This document shows positions 46,474 through 56,800 of a stretch of 64,000 nucleotides of DNA, in pieces. How positions within the stretch are numbered: the first letter of the stretch is position 1; every line of letters starts with the position of its first letter. This DNA is from Chlorella sorokiniana. Its lineage: Eukaryota; Chlorophyta; Trebouxiophyceae; Chlorellales; Chlorellaceae. The position numbers and the translations under genes were made by a program. Location of the stretch: NCBI GenBank assembly GCA_025917655.1, contig CP084610.1, forward strand, positions 744,001 through 808,000, given 5' to 3'. The notes under the pieces are model-generated. The model saw only the letters and a program-made list of their open reading frames with translations. It did not search any database and was not told where the DNA came from.

Positions 46474-47095
46474 TGTTGAAATACGATCAACGTCCCTATA
46501 TGGCACCACAAATGGGCACATACTAATTAACCTCCGGGTTGGCGCTTTTAACAGGTTATGGGCCCCAATGCGCTAGATGGGCGCGCTGTCACATACACCC
46601 ACAGATTGTGGGTTCGATTCCCATCACGGGACATCCAGGTTTCCGGCCTGTAAAACGTTTCTCCACTCGGAAGCGGGGGAGCAGCCCCGCCTTCACGATC
46701 GTGGTTAGGTACGAAGCGAGCATACGGAACGTTGCTCGGGGGAGTGTTGAAATACGATCAACGTCCCTATATGGCACCACAAATGGGCACATACTAATTA
46801 ACCTCCGGGTTGGCGCTTTTAACAGGTTATGGGCCCCAATGCGCTAGATGGGCGCGCTGTCACATACACCCACAGATTGTGGGTTCGATTCCCATCACGG
46901 GACATCCAGGTTTCCGGCCTGTAAAACGTTTCTCCACTCGGAAGCGGGGGGAGCAGCCCGCCTTCACGATCGTGGTTAGGTACGAAGCGAGCATACGGAA
47001 CGTTGCTCGGGGGAGTGTTGAAATACGATCAACGTCCCTATATGGCACCACAAATGGGCACATACTAATTAACCTCCGGGTTGGCGCTTTTAACG
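46474..47095 (+). mobile_element. Tandem miniature LTR retroelement (TRIM-like): LTR-internal-LTR-internal-LTR
   Basis: Three 80-bp terminal repeats (46,474-46,553; 46,745-46,824; 47,016-47,095) start TGTTG and end in TTTTAACA or a near variant. They separate two almost identical 191-bp internal regions. A 5-bp duplication GGGCG flanks the whole (46,469-46,473 and 47,096-47,100). Directly inside the first LTR is GGTTATGGGCCCCA, a primer site complementary to the initiator-Met tRNA anticodon arm. A purine tract CGGGGGAG precedes each downstream LTR. It is non-coding. The tandem form is what LTR-LTR recombination gives. It sits in the right arm of a Z palindrome, so it is younger than that arm. 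Looks whole. Confidence 0.88.
46570..46630 (+). other. tRNA-like A/B-box segment in the miniature element (repeated at +271)
   Basis: GCGC-TAGATGGGC-GCGC (46,570-46,586) resembles a D arm or A box, and GTGGG-TTCGATT-CCCAT (about 46,608-46,624) is a T arm with a perfect B box GGTTCGATTCC. The spacing is that of a tRNA. The acceptor stem and anticodon arm do not pair, so it is not a functional tRNA gene. The second copy has its B box at about 46,882. Confidence 0.6.
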
Positions 47096-47886
47096 GGGCG
47101 GCCGGCGGCGGCAGCGGCGATGGCGGCAAGTGCGTGTGTAGTGGCGCGGCGGGTGATGGGCGTTCGCCACCGTGTGTGGCAACGTGCCGGCGGGGGGCCG
47201 CGCCCCCGCCCGGCTTGCCTTGAGGCACCCGCGCCGCCGGTCCTAGCGGGCCGGCAGCAGCACACTGCGGAGCGCGTACATGCCCTTCTTGTCGGTAGTC
47301 GTGTGCCCGCCGGCCCTCGGCTTGCCCCGTCCTTGCTCTTTGCATCCATTGGCCGACGGTTCCCCGGCGCTCGGCTCCTGCGTTGACTTGTCCCCTGTTC
47401 CCATGGCTCCCTCCAAAGACGCTTCCACACTCGATTTCCTCGCCCCTTTCGAGTGGCTTGCACCTTCCCTTTCCATGGCTCCCCTCCTTTTCTTAGCCTG
47501 CCCCCTCCGGACGCCCCCTTCTCCCCGTCCCAAGACGCCCCCCTTTTTTGTCTTGGCCTGGTTGCCTTTGCGTCTCTTCCGTGGTGGGTTGCTCCATCCT
47601 CGCCTCGGGTCTTTCAGTTCTTTGCCTTGCCCCGTTGTGCCGCCGCTCCCTGGTCTGGCGGTTGCCGGGATCTCGCGTATCATCTGCTTTCACAGCGACA
47701 TACCGAACACACATACACACACAAAACAAAAAGAAAAATATCTGCGTACCACCCCGTGACCGCATGCCCCATCTTCTTTGTCACATGCGCGTTCGCGCGC
47801 TGTTTGGCTGCCTCATCGGTCATGATGCTTCGTGGCTTTGGCCTACCTACGCTTCTTGAGATCCCCGTCTCAAGTGTAAGAGCACC

Positions 47887-47917
<31 letters not shown>

Positions 47918-47918
47918 A

Positions 47919-48013
47919 CTAATATCAAGCGCAGCCGAACGCCGGCGCGAGGTGGGGCAGCCCGGTGAGGCGGGCTAGAGGAACTCCAGGGTGGGCGAGA
48001 GTAAGTAAACATC

Positions 48014-48057
<44 letters not shown>

Positions 48058-48905
48058 CGTCGACGTTACCCATTCGCGGCAGAACGGGCGGTGGGACACG
48101 CTGTGCGTATGTTGCGCAGGGCTGCCTCGCCGTACACAGTACGCCCGGCGGGCCGGCCACTTGCCTGGTGGGATTCTGGTGCACGGCAGGCGGTGACAGG
48201 AGTTGGGTGGTGCCACCCCCGCCACCGCCGCCGCCACCGCCGCCCCCACCACGCAGGAGGCCCCCCTCCCTGTGCAGCTGGCACCCACACGACAGGCCCC
48301 AGTTCAGCCCATGGCACGGGCCTAGGGGTGCGGGGGTGAGGAGGAGCTGCTGATCACCATGCAAAACACCTACGGGGCGCTGCGACGTCAGCCCTCGTCT
48401 GTGTTTAGCACGGTTCAGGGAGAGCATATCCTGGTCTATACTGAGGCTTGGCTACCAGAGGGGGGCCAGTTCCAGTGCTGTCCGGGTATGAGGCGTATCA
48501 TTTTCCCCGCCCTTCCTTGGACCCGTCCCTCCCCTCACGGGGCGGCATCGTGGTCTACGCGCGTGCTGACGTGGCACAGTACGTGACCCTTGGTCGCGGA
48601 GATGCTCACGGCCGGTATGCGTGGTTACATCTGCACCGTGCGGTTGGGCTAGGAGATGACCTCGCCTTGTGCGTGGCATACTTTGCACCCAAACGGTACG
48701 GGGCGGTGTACGAGGCAGACGAGGGGATGTGGGGGACGTTGGGGGAGGACATTGTTGCAGCACAAGGGCGCGGACTTGTGCTGCTTGCTGGCGATGTCAA
48801 TGCCAGACCCAGGGAGCGTCCTGATTGGGTGGCTGGTGGCTCGGATGAGCACAACGTCGCCCTCCAGCACGCGTTGGCCGTGGGCGAGGAAGGGGCCTCC
48901 CCACC
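47919..48905 (+). mobile_element. LINE B 5' half (endonuclease), joined to a Z fragment
   Basis: Begins directly after the poly(A) of a Z copy with CTAATATCAAGCGCAG, then a (CAA)n run and a CCGCCACC-rich stretch. From 48,359 it reads the family B endonuclease: MQNTYGALRRQPSSVFSTVQ, then GGIVVYARADVAQYVTLG and LVLLAGDVNARPRERPDW. At 48,905 it breaks off into the reverse-oriented Z ORF2 C-terminus with no poly(A) and no clear duplication, so this edge is a rearrangement. It is the same sequence as 62,319-63,295. Confidence 0.85.
48012..48058 (+). repeat. (CAA)n microsatellite in LINE B
   Basis: About fifteen CAA/ACA units, which in one frame would encode poly-Gln. The same array occurs at 62,412-62,458 with the same length, within the duplicated B segment. 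Confidence 0.9.
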
Positions 48906-49440
48906 CGCCCCAAGAGTTCGCCGGCCGCGCATCTGCCACACAGCGTAGAGGTAAGCGGTGCGCAGGTGTGCCCATACGTGGCGAAGACGGGCGGGTGGGG
49001 CCCAAGTGGCATGCTCATATGCAAGAAAGACACGGGGACAGAGGGGAGGAGGGCGCACACCCGAGACAGCCGCAAAGACACGACAGACCCACTCGGCAGC
49101 AGCGGCCACGGCGGGGCAGAGCAAGAATGCATGGGTCAGCCCATCAAGGGGCGGATCCGCTGCTGCCGCACAATCACCGTGCTGGCACAACGCATCTGCC
49201 GCTGGCACGACCCGAATGTGGCAAAGGAAGGCGCCCACATACAGGCACCCATGCAGCACGCGGTATGCCACAGTGTACTGCTCACGGGGCAGGTCTACCT
49301 CGCGCAGGCGGCGCCATACACCGCGCACCGCAGCGCGCTCCGCTTGGGCAGCCTCATTGAGGCCCGCCGGCGCTGCCGCTGCATCCACTGTGTCGTCCCT
49401 CAAAGGCCAAGCTGGTGGTGGGGCCGGCTGTGGCTGAAGC

Positions 49441-49466
49441 TTTTTTTTTTTTTTTTTTTCTTGTCT
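49441..49466 (-). mobile_element. Poly(A)-only micro-insertion with target duplication
   Basis: Nineteen T followed by CTTGTCT interrupt the Z ORF2. GGCTGAAGC occurs on both sides (49,432-49,440 and 49,467-49,475). The intact target is seen at 37,471-37,485. On the minus strand the insert is AGACAAG plus poly(A): an aborted or extremely truncated retrotransposition product. Confidence 0.8.
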
Positions 49467-50856
49467 GGCTGAAGCTGCTGCAACTGCTCTTCCTCAGCAT
49501 GCTGCCGCTGCGCCACCCGTTCAAAGACGGCAAGGTGCTGCCGCTGGCCCGGGCGCTGACACGGCAGGAGATCCACCTCCCACTCTGCTGCCCGCCGGCG
49601 AAACATGACCCGCTCGTGAAGCCGCGTGTCGTAGGAGGAGGCCCAGCGTAGCTCCAACGCTTGCAAGCCCGTGGCGGCAGCAGACGGGCCTGGCTCATCT
49701 GCAGGCTGCCGCCACAGGGCTGGCCTGCAGCCCGCCGAAGGAAGGTATCGCGGGCCGCAGCGCTGCCGGGCTGCCAGGTGGATGCGCCGCTGTGTGGCTG
49801 CCTTAACGGTGAACCCCAAGAGGTCCACGCTGCCAAAGCCCCACACGGTGGGGTCCACGAAGACGGAATCCCACGCGCCGAGCAGCATGGGGCGGCCGCC
49901 CCCACCACGCAGCAGGGCTGCCATACGGTGCCAGCCGGGAGGGCCGGCGCCGCCGAGAGGGGGCGCAGGCTGCCATCACCCCGGACAGCGTAGTGCACAG
50001 GGCCGGGCAGCCCTGGCAACTGCCGGCGCACCCACTCGGCCGCCCCGTCGCGGCAAAGCTGCCACCCCGCCGGCGGCGGCTGGTCCGCCACCGCACGCCA
50101 GGAGGCAGGCACGCAGCCCCAAGCAATATGCAAGGCCAGAGTGGGCCCGCGAGCATCGCATCCCGCAAGCGGCCCACCGTATAGATGCCAGCTGCGGCCA
50201 GCGGCTCCCACGCCGGGCTGACGGGGTCGAGCACGGCGCCATCAGGCCCGCGGACCTGGCGGTTGTGGAAGAGGCGCTCCGCCAGGACTTGGTGGTGTGA
50301 GAGCCGCGGTGGGGGGGAGGAGGCGGTGTGGAAGCGTTTGCTGGAAGCCGCTCAAATAAGCTGCTAGACGGGGTGGGAGGAGGCGTGTAGTGACCTGCAG
50401 CCCGCTAACAGCAATGGCGGGCCCAAGGGAAGGGACGGCATCCACCAGGCGCGCCGCAACAAGGAGCTTCCAAGCATGACAGCCTGGCTGCAGAAGGCGG
50501 GCGGTGACCTTGGCACGCAAGCAATCAGCATGCACGTCGGGGGCAACCAAGTTAATGCCCCCTCCAACCACGGCAAGGCAGCAGTGTGGCGGGCTGGGTG
50601 GCTAACGGCAGCACCGCGCAGGACATCAGAGGGTGACATGCCACCCACAAAAGAGAAAATGACGCTAACAATGCGGCGCCACATGGCAGGCGGCGGGCGC
50701 ACAAAGGTGGCGTGATACACCACCATGGCCGCCAGCACCTGCTTGGCCACGTGGGCCCTCCCCAGCCAGGACAGCTCGTGCCGCGCCCAACGCTCAGCAA
50801 CCTCCCTCAGCCTTACCACGAGAACTTGGAAGGTTGCCTGTGTGGCCACCTGGGCG

Positions 50857-52227
50857 TCAAGGCCCAGGTGAATGCCGAGGTGGCGGATGGACTCTGACGG
50901 CGAAGGGAGCGCACGCCAGTGACGCCACACAAGCGCGTTGCAGGGTCGATGGTGGACTGATCGCCAAACAAGATGCCCTTGCACTTGCGCAGGTTGAGCC
51001 TGGCCTGGGTGGCTGCGCAAAAGTCGGCCACAGGCCCCGCCAGGGCGGCGTGCGCGTCACGCGGGGCCAAGACATGGATGGTGATATCATCTGCATGTTG
51101 GTGGGAGATTGGAGCAGGGGAGCCCCAGGCAGCAGCAGGGGCCTGCAAACGCCCTGCTGCTGCGCACGGCGCAAGGAAGCTGCGAGGGGTTGTGCAGCAA
51201 TGAGATACAACAAAACGCTAAGGGGGCTGCCCTGTTGCACACTGCGTGCGAGTGGGAAGGCTGGGGTGTAATAGCCGTTCAGGGACACCATGGCAGTGCA
51301 CCCGGACAGCATCAGCTGCACCCAACGCACAGCAAGCTGCGGGAAGCGCATGCGGCGCATGACATCAAAAAGCCAAGGGCGATCAACCCTGTCGTACGCC
51401 TTTTCAAAGTCCAGGAAGACGATGCAGCCAGGCGCATCCTGCTCTCTCAAGTACTCCACCTCCTCAAGGTGCAGCAGGACATTGTCGCCAATCCAACGGT
51501 CGGGTAAGAAGGCGGTCTGGGTGGGGTCGATGACGGAGAGAAGGGGCCCAGCGAAGAGGGCCGACAACACCTTAGCTAGCAGGCGGTAGTCACAATTCAG
51601 GAGGGTGATGGGGCGGTGGGAGGCAAGCTGCCGGGTGTCAGCGGTGCCAGGCTTGGGCAGCAGGACAATGAGGCCAGCCGTAACCTCAGAGGGCAGGAAC
51701 GGCTCCACCCCAGCTGCCAGGCTACCCTCATCAGCAGCGGCAGCAACAGCCAAGGCCTCATCAGCCATGCCCAGGAAGAACGGGCGCAGCTCAGACCAGA
51801 ACGTCACGTAGAAGGAATACGGCAGACCATCCAGGCCAGGGCTGGTGCCAAGTGGCAGGTCAGGAAACACAGCCTGCACCTCAGCATCAGTGATGGGCCC
51901 ACCAGCAGGTCCTAGAGTGGCAGCCGCCTCGTCAGGGGACAGGGTGGCATCCAGCGCGTCCAACAACCGCCCCGCTGCTGCGGAGTCGGTAGCCTCCGAG
52001 TGGAAGAGGCCCACAGGGCTGTCCGCCGAGAAGAAGGCCACCGCCCGGGTTGAGGCAAGTTCACGGCCCGCGGGTGTGCTGAGGTCTGCTGCTGGGGCTG
52101 CTGGGTCAGATGGGTGTAAGAGCTCTGCCAGGGGCTGGTTTGGTAAGGCGCTGCGGTCCAACATGTGAAACCAGCGTGTAGGGCGCTCGCCGAAGCAATG
52201 CCAAAGGACGGTCTTCGGACCACATGT

Positions 52228-52259
<32 letters not shown>

Positions 52260-52311
52260 GGCCCCTGCGCAAGGATGACACGCTCTGCTCGAGAAATGGT
52301 TCCAATGCCAA
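50857..52311 (-). CDS. LINE Z reverse transcriptase ORF (palm and fingers)
   Basis: Open for 484 codons in reverse; its first codons are antisense U6 sequence. It covers RT blocks 0-4: [70 protein letters not shown] and [16 protein letters not shown]. The frame then departs from the coding one before the catalytic Asp-Asp pair, which is in the overlapping frame at about 51,080 ([10 protein letters not shown]). It is part of the Z element and not a host gene. Confidence 0.85.
52210..52302 (+). pseudogene. U6 snRNA retrocopy inside LINE Z ORF2 (copy 3, inverted)
   Basis: The same 93-nt U6 as copies 1 and 2, here in plus orientation, with flanking CAATGCCAAAGGAC at 52,196-52,209 and 52,303-52,316. 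The 5' hairpin, the ACAGAGA box and the catalytic AGC triad (in GATTAGCATGG) are all intact. The U-rich 3' end is missing. Confidence 0.95.
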
Positions 52312-53157
52312 AGGACGTCCAGCTGTTCGCGCCGCCGCTGCTCTGCTGCCGCGTCATGCTCCCTCAAGGCTGCGGTCGCACGTCGGAGCAGGCCAAGCGT
52401 GGCTGGGTGGCTGGGCTGGCTAAGATATGCTCGCATGGCGTCCTCCACTGCAGCCAACAACGCGCCTCGTGGCATCCGCTTGCCGCCGCCGGGCTGCAGT
52501 GAATGCCACGACGTGGGTGGAGAGGTGGGCCTTGATTGCAACCCAATAAGCGCGGCGGGCGCCAGGCTGCACGGGGTGCTCCTCTGCAAAGGTGTGGATG
52601 TGCTGGCGGACAAAAGCGACAAAATCTGGGTCGGAGTGGAAGTGGTCAGGGAGGCGGAAGCGCCCAGGGCCAGCAGGGACGACGGAAGGGGGCGACAAAT
52701 GGACATCCACAGCGAGGTGATCGCCAGGGAAGCCATGAAGGATGCCTGCGCTGCTAATCCCTGCAAGCAGGGGCGCTGCCGCATACCAACGGTCCAAGCG
52801 CGCCCCGCCTGCAGCCCCGGAGGCTACGTGCGTGACTGCACGTGCCGCCGGGTGGAGCCGCCACCACACATCCACCAGGTTGCGCTGAGCCGCCACCGCA
52901 GGCAAACTCCTCCGCGCCGGCAAATCGATGCCGTGAAAGGGCGGTAGCGCCGGCAACGTCCAAGGGATCAGAAACGTGGTTCCAATCGCCAGCCATGAGC
53001 ACAAGGCGGTCGGTGGGGATTGCTGCAGCAAGGGACCTGGAGAAAATGCAGGGCGGTTGCACGCCTCCGTGGGCGTAACAGCCAAGGATTGAAAAGGGAA
53101 GGCCTGCATAGGAGAAGGAAAGATGGAGAAGCCTGCCCTCCTGGGCCGGGACAACCG

Positions 53158-53475
53158 CCAGCGTGGACCCCACCGTGTGGGGCTTTGGCAGCGTGGACCT
53201 CTTGGGGTTCACCGTTAAGGCAGCCACACAGCGGCGCATCCACCTGGCAGCCCGGCAGCGCTGCGGCCCGCGATACCTTCCTTCGGCGGGCTGCAGGCCA
53301 GCCCTGTGGCGGCAGCCTGCAGATGAGCCAGGCCCGTCTGCTGCCGCCACGGGCTTGCAAGCGTTGGAGCTACGCTGGGCCTCCTCCTACGACACGCGGC
53401 TTCACGAGCGGGTCATGTCTCGCCGGCGGGCAGCAGAGTGGGAGGTGGATCTCCTGCCGTGTCAGCGCCCGGGCC
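53158..53475 (+). mobile_element. LINE Z ORF2 C-terminal segment, plus orientation, left of the copia insertion
   Basis: Reads VDPTVWGFGSVDLLGFTVKA, TQRRIHLAARQRCGPRYL and MSRRRAAEWEVDLLPCQRPG. It continues on the other side of the LTR element at 59,212 (GGGCCAAAGC...). Its left edge is the shared head-to-head junction with the reversed endonuclease. Confidence 0.85.
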
Positions 53476-53828
53476 TGTTGGATGGAGGTAGTTACAAAGA
53501 GCGCAAGAGTATGAAAGAGGGCGCAGAATGGCGCTAAATAGGCTGGAGCAGCACAATGCTACTATTGGCATTATTCCGGCATATGCGGGGTAGTGTTTGT
53601 GGTAGTGGCATGACGGCGGGGCTCAGGTGCACAGAAATGCATGGCATGGGGGTCAATCAACTTAGAATAAAGTGGGAAAGCATAATCGAAGGGTGTCTGA
53701 GCATATTAGGCGGGTCAAGCTCATGCATGACGAAAGGGTGTCCACGTCAGCAGCGTCTGCCACGTGGCAGCTGGGGAGATGTGCTGCGGGTGTGCAGGCT
53801 GGACATGTGGCTCAGCCACATCTCAACA
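53476..53828 (-). repeat. copia LTR (3' LTR)
   Basis: 353 bp, starts TGTTGG and ends CTCAACA. It contains a G-box core (CCACGTGG at about 53,759) and, near its end, an inverted repeat ATGTGGCT-C-AGCCACAT. Almost identical to the other LTR. Confidence 0.95.
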
Positions 53829-56800
53829 CTCCCACGCAGGCTGCACAGCCGCTGCACTCAGGCGATGCCCATAGCTGCGCGGCAGTACTTGAACTTGTTG
53901 GTGGGCACGGGCTTGGTCAGGATGTCAGCAACCATGGCATCGGTGGGGATGTAGCTGAAGTTGACTTCGCCACGGATGACGCGCTCGCGTGCAAAGTGGT
54001 GGATGATGTCGATGTGCTTGGAGCGAAGGGAGATGACTGGATTCTTCAGCATGTGAATGGCTGATTGGCTGTCTGACTTGATGTCGATGCAGGCGATGTG
54101 CAGGTCCAGGTCAGCGAAGAGCTTGCGCAGCCACAGTGCTTCCTTGACGGCGGAGGCGGCTGCCATGTACTCAGCTTCTGTAGTAGATGAGGCGACGGTG
54201 GGTTGCAGGCGTGAGCTCCAGGTGATGGCGCCGTTCTTGAAGGTGAAGACGTAGCCGGTGGTGGAGCGGCGGGTGTCGATGTCGCCAGCATGGTTGGCGT
54301 CGCAGTAGGCGTCGAGGGTAGCGTTGGACGGGCTGAAGATGATGCCGTAGTCAGGGGTACCAGCGAGGTAGCGCAGCACATGCTTGGCTGCAGTCCAGTG
54401 GGAGGTGGTGGGCTTGGACATGTAGCGGGCCAGCGCTCCCACGGCTTGGGCGATATCGGGTCTGGTGCAGGATGCCAGGTACATGAGGGAGCCGATGAGT
54501 GTGGAGTAGGGGTGCTCTGAGATGTCCAGTGGGTCTCCGTCGGCGGTGAGCTTGAAGGCGATGCTTGAGGGTGTGTCGAAAGGCTTGGACTTGTCCATGC
54601 TGAACTTGGACAGCAGGTCGGTGGTGTGACGGGTCTGGGTCAGCTTGATGGTCTTGGAGGCGCGGTCTCGCATGATGTCGATGCCCAGGAAGAAGGAGGC
54701 TGGGCCCAGGTCGCGGGTGTCGAAGGCGGTGGCTATCTGCTTCTTGATGGAGCTCAGCATGGATGTGTCGGCGGTGATGACCAGGATGTCGTCGACGTAG
54801 ATGAGCAGGTAGACTGGTGGAGAGGACAGCTTGATGAAGAGGCCTGGGTCAGCAGCTGACTCGGTGAAGCCCATGGACTCGATCTCGGTCTTCAGGGTGC
54901 GATGCCAGGCTCGAGAAGCTTGCTTGAGTCCATAGAGGGCCTTGTTCAGCTTGCATGCTTGGTCATGGTTGCCGTTGTGGTAGCCAGGAGGTTGCTGAAT
55001 GTAGACGTCTTCGTCCAGCTTGCCGTTGAGGAAGGCGGTCTTGATGTCCAGCTGGTGAATCTCTAGGTCCAGGTCGGCAGCAATGGCCAACACGGTGCGC
55101 AGGGTGGAGTACTTGGAGACAGGTGCAAACACTTGGTCGTAGTCGATGCCTTCGCGTTGGTGGAAGCCTTTGACGACGAGGCGGGCCTTGTAGCGCTCGA
55201 TGTTGCCGTTGGCGTCGCGCTTCTCCTTGTAGACCCACTTGACTGGAATGGGCTTGACGCCAGGAGGTGTAGGTTGCAGGGTCCAGGTGTTGTTGGCGGC
55301 CAGGGAAGCGATCTCCTCGTCCATGGCGGAGCGCCAAAGGTCGGCGTTGGGAGATTGCAGGGCTTCCTCCAGGGTGGTAGGCTCAGCTGTTGCGGTGGCG
55401 ATGTTGATGGTGGCTCGAGAGGTGATGCGGTATGCGTCGTCCTGCCACTGGCTGGCTGGGCGGCGCGCAGCGGCACGCTCGGTGCGCCGCAGGGCGATGG
55501 GAGGAGAAGGTGGGTCTTCAGGCTCGGCTGGTGCTCCCACGGACTCGGTGTCGCCGGTGTCATCGTTGTCGATGAGGGAAATGGTCTCTGGCAGGATGGG
55601 CTTGGGCAGGTTGGAGCTGGCCTCATTGAAGGTGACATCGCGGCTGATGACGATGGAGCCGTTGTCCAGCAGGATCTTGTAGCCTTTGGTGTTGGTGGGG
55701 TAGCCGATGAAGCGGCCGGGCTCGCTAACTGCATCGAGCTTGGAGCGTAGTGCTGTTGGAATGTGGGCGTAGGCACGGGCGCCAAAGATGCGCAGGTGGG
55801 AGAGGTCGGGCTTGGTGCCGTGAAGCATCTCGTAGGGGGTGACGTCTTGGGCAGATGTTGGCGAGCGGTTGCGCAAGTAGTTGGCGGTGACGATGGCTTC
55901 GGCCCAAAGATGCTTGGGCAGGTTGTACTCGGCCAGCATGGGGCGCGCCTTGTCCAGCAGGGTGCGGTTGAGACGCTCAGCCTTGCCGTTTTGCTGGGGC
56001 GTGTAGGAGACGGTGGTCTCTGACTGGATGCCCTTGGACTTGTAGAAGGTGTCCAGGTCGTTGTTGATGAACTCGCCGCCGTTGTCAGAGCGGATGCGCT
56101 TGACGGTGTGGCCGGTCTGACGCTCCAGCAGGTTGACGGTGGTCTTCAGGAAGTCAGCGGCGTCAGACTTGCGGCGCAAGGGAGCGATGTGAGAGTAGCC
56201 AGTGTAGTCATCCAGGATGGTCATGAAGTACAGGCTGCCACCGTGGGAGGGGACTGGCATGGGACCGCAGAGGTCGGTGTGCAGCAGCTCCAGAGGCTTG
56301 TGGGTGAAGGAGGTGGAGGCGTTGAACGGTTGGCGATGTTGCTTGCCCAGGGTGCAGGCGTCGCAGGTGTCTGCGCTGGTGGCTTTGAAGTCAGAGGGGT
56401 CGATGCTGATGCCGGTGGCCATGGTGGTGAGCTTGGCCAGGTTGTCGTAGCCGAGGTGGCCGAGGCGGCGGTGCCACAGGTTGGGTGTGTGGGCGCGTGC
56501 AGCGTAGGCGATGGTGAGGGCGTAGGCGGCGGAGCCTGGCTCGAGGCAGCGGCTGGCCAGGTGGTAGGTGTTGCTGGTGGCGTCGGTGTAGCCGTAGGCA
56601 ATCATGTGGTTGCCCATGGAGATCTGGCAGCCGGTGCGGTCAAAGGAGAAGCTGATGCCTTTCTGGGTGGCTCGGTTGACGGACAGGAGGTTGTCGGCGG
56701 CGTCTGGCATGTAGAGCACGTCGGTGAGCTTGATCAGGTTGTCAAGGTTGGGCTGCAGGTACGCGTCGCCGATGAGGGTGGCCTCTCCTACGCTGCCGTT

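Larger units (their letters stand above)
45288..47918. repeat. Palindromic block of Z 3' ends
   Basis: The left arm (44,430-45,337, tail leftward) is matched in reverse by the right arm (46,387-46,473 plus 47,096-47,918, tail rightward, interrupted by the miniature LTR element). Between them: a second reversed Z end (poly(T) 45,338-45,366, body to 45,520), element S (45,521-45,794) and a plus Z end (45,795-46,350, poly(A) of 36 at 46,351-46,386). A very similar centre occurs at 61,298-62,318. The left end is joined at ATGCCCCAT and the right arm restarts with GATGGGGCAT. Confidence 0.8.
48906..53157 (-). mobile_element. LINE Z, longest copy: endonuclease to ORF2 C-terminus, reversed
   Basis: From right to left: endonuclease (53,154-52,317), antisense U6 (52,210-52,302), reverse transcriptase (52,195 to about 50,850), then thumb and C-terminal finger region to 48,906. 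RT motifs: [91 protein letters not shown] and, one frame on, [12 protein letters not shown] as the catalytic box (usually Y/F-ADD), then [10 protein letters not shown]. These are L1-type and fit Zepp-like elements. The 3' end is lost at 48,905. Several single-base frame changes, the U6 insert and a poly(A) micro-insert make it non-coding. Confidence 0.88.

Noticed and set aside
46570-46630. Functional tRNA gene
   Set aside because: B box and D-arm-like parts are present, but the acceptor stem and anticodon arm do not pair, and it lies inside a repeated miniature LTR element.
48012-48058. Host poly-Gln protein gene from the (CAA)n run
   Set aside because: The run lies in the 5' part of LINE B and recurs with the same flanks at 62.4 kb; no conserved protein around it.
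35732-48905. CRISPR-like regularly spaced repeats
   Set aside because: Repeats are LINE tails and segmental duplications with irregular spacing; the genome is eukaryotic.
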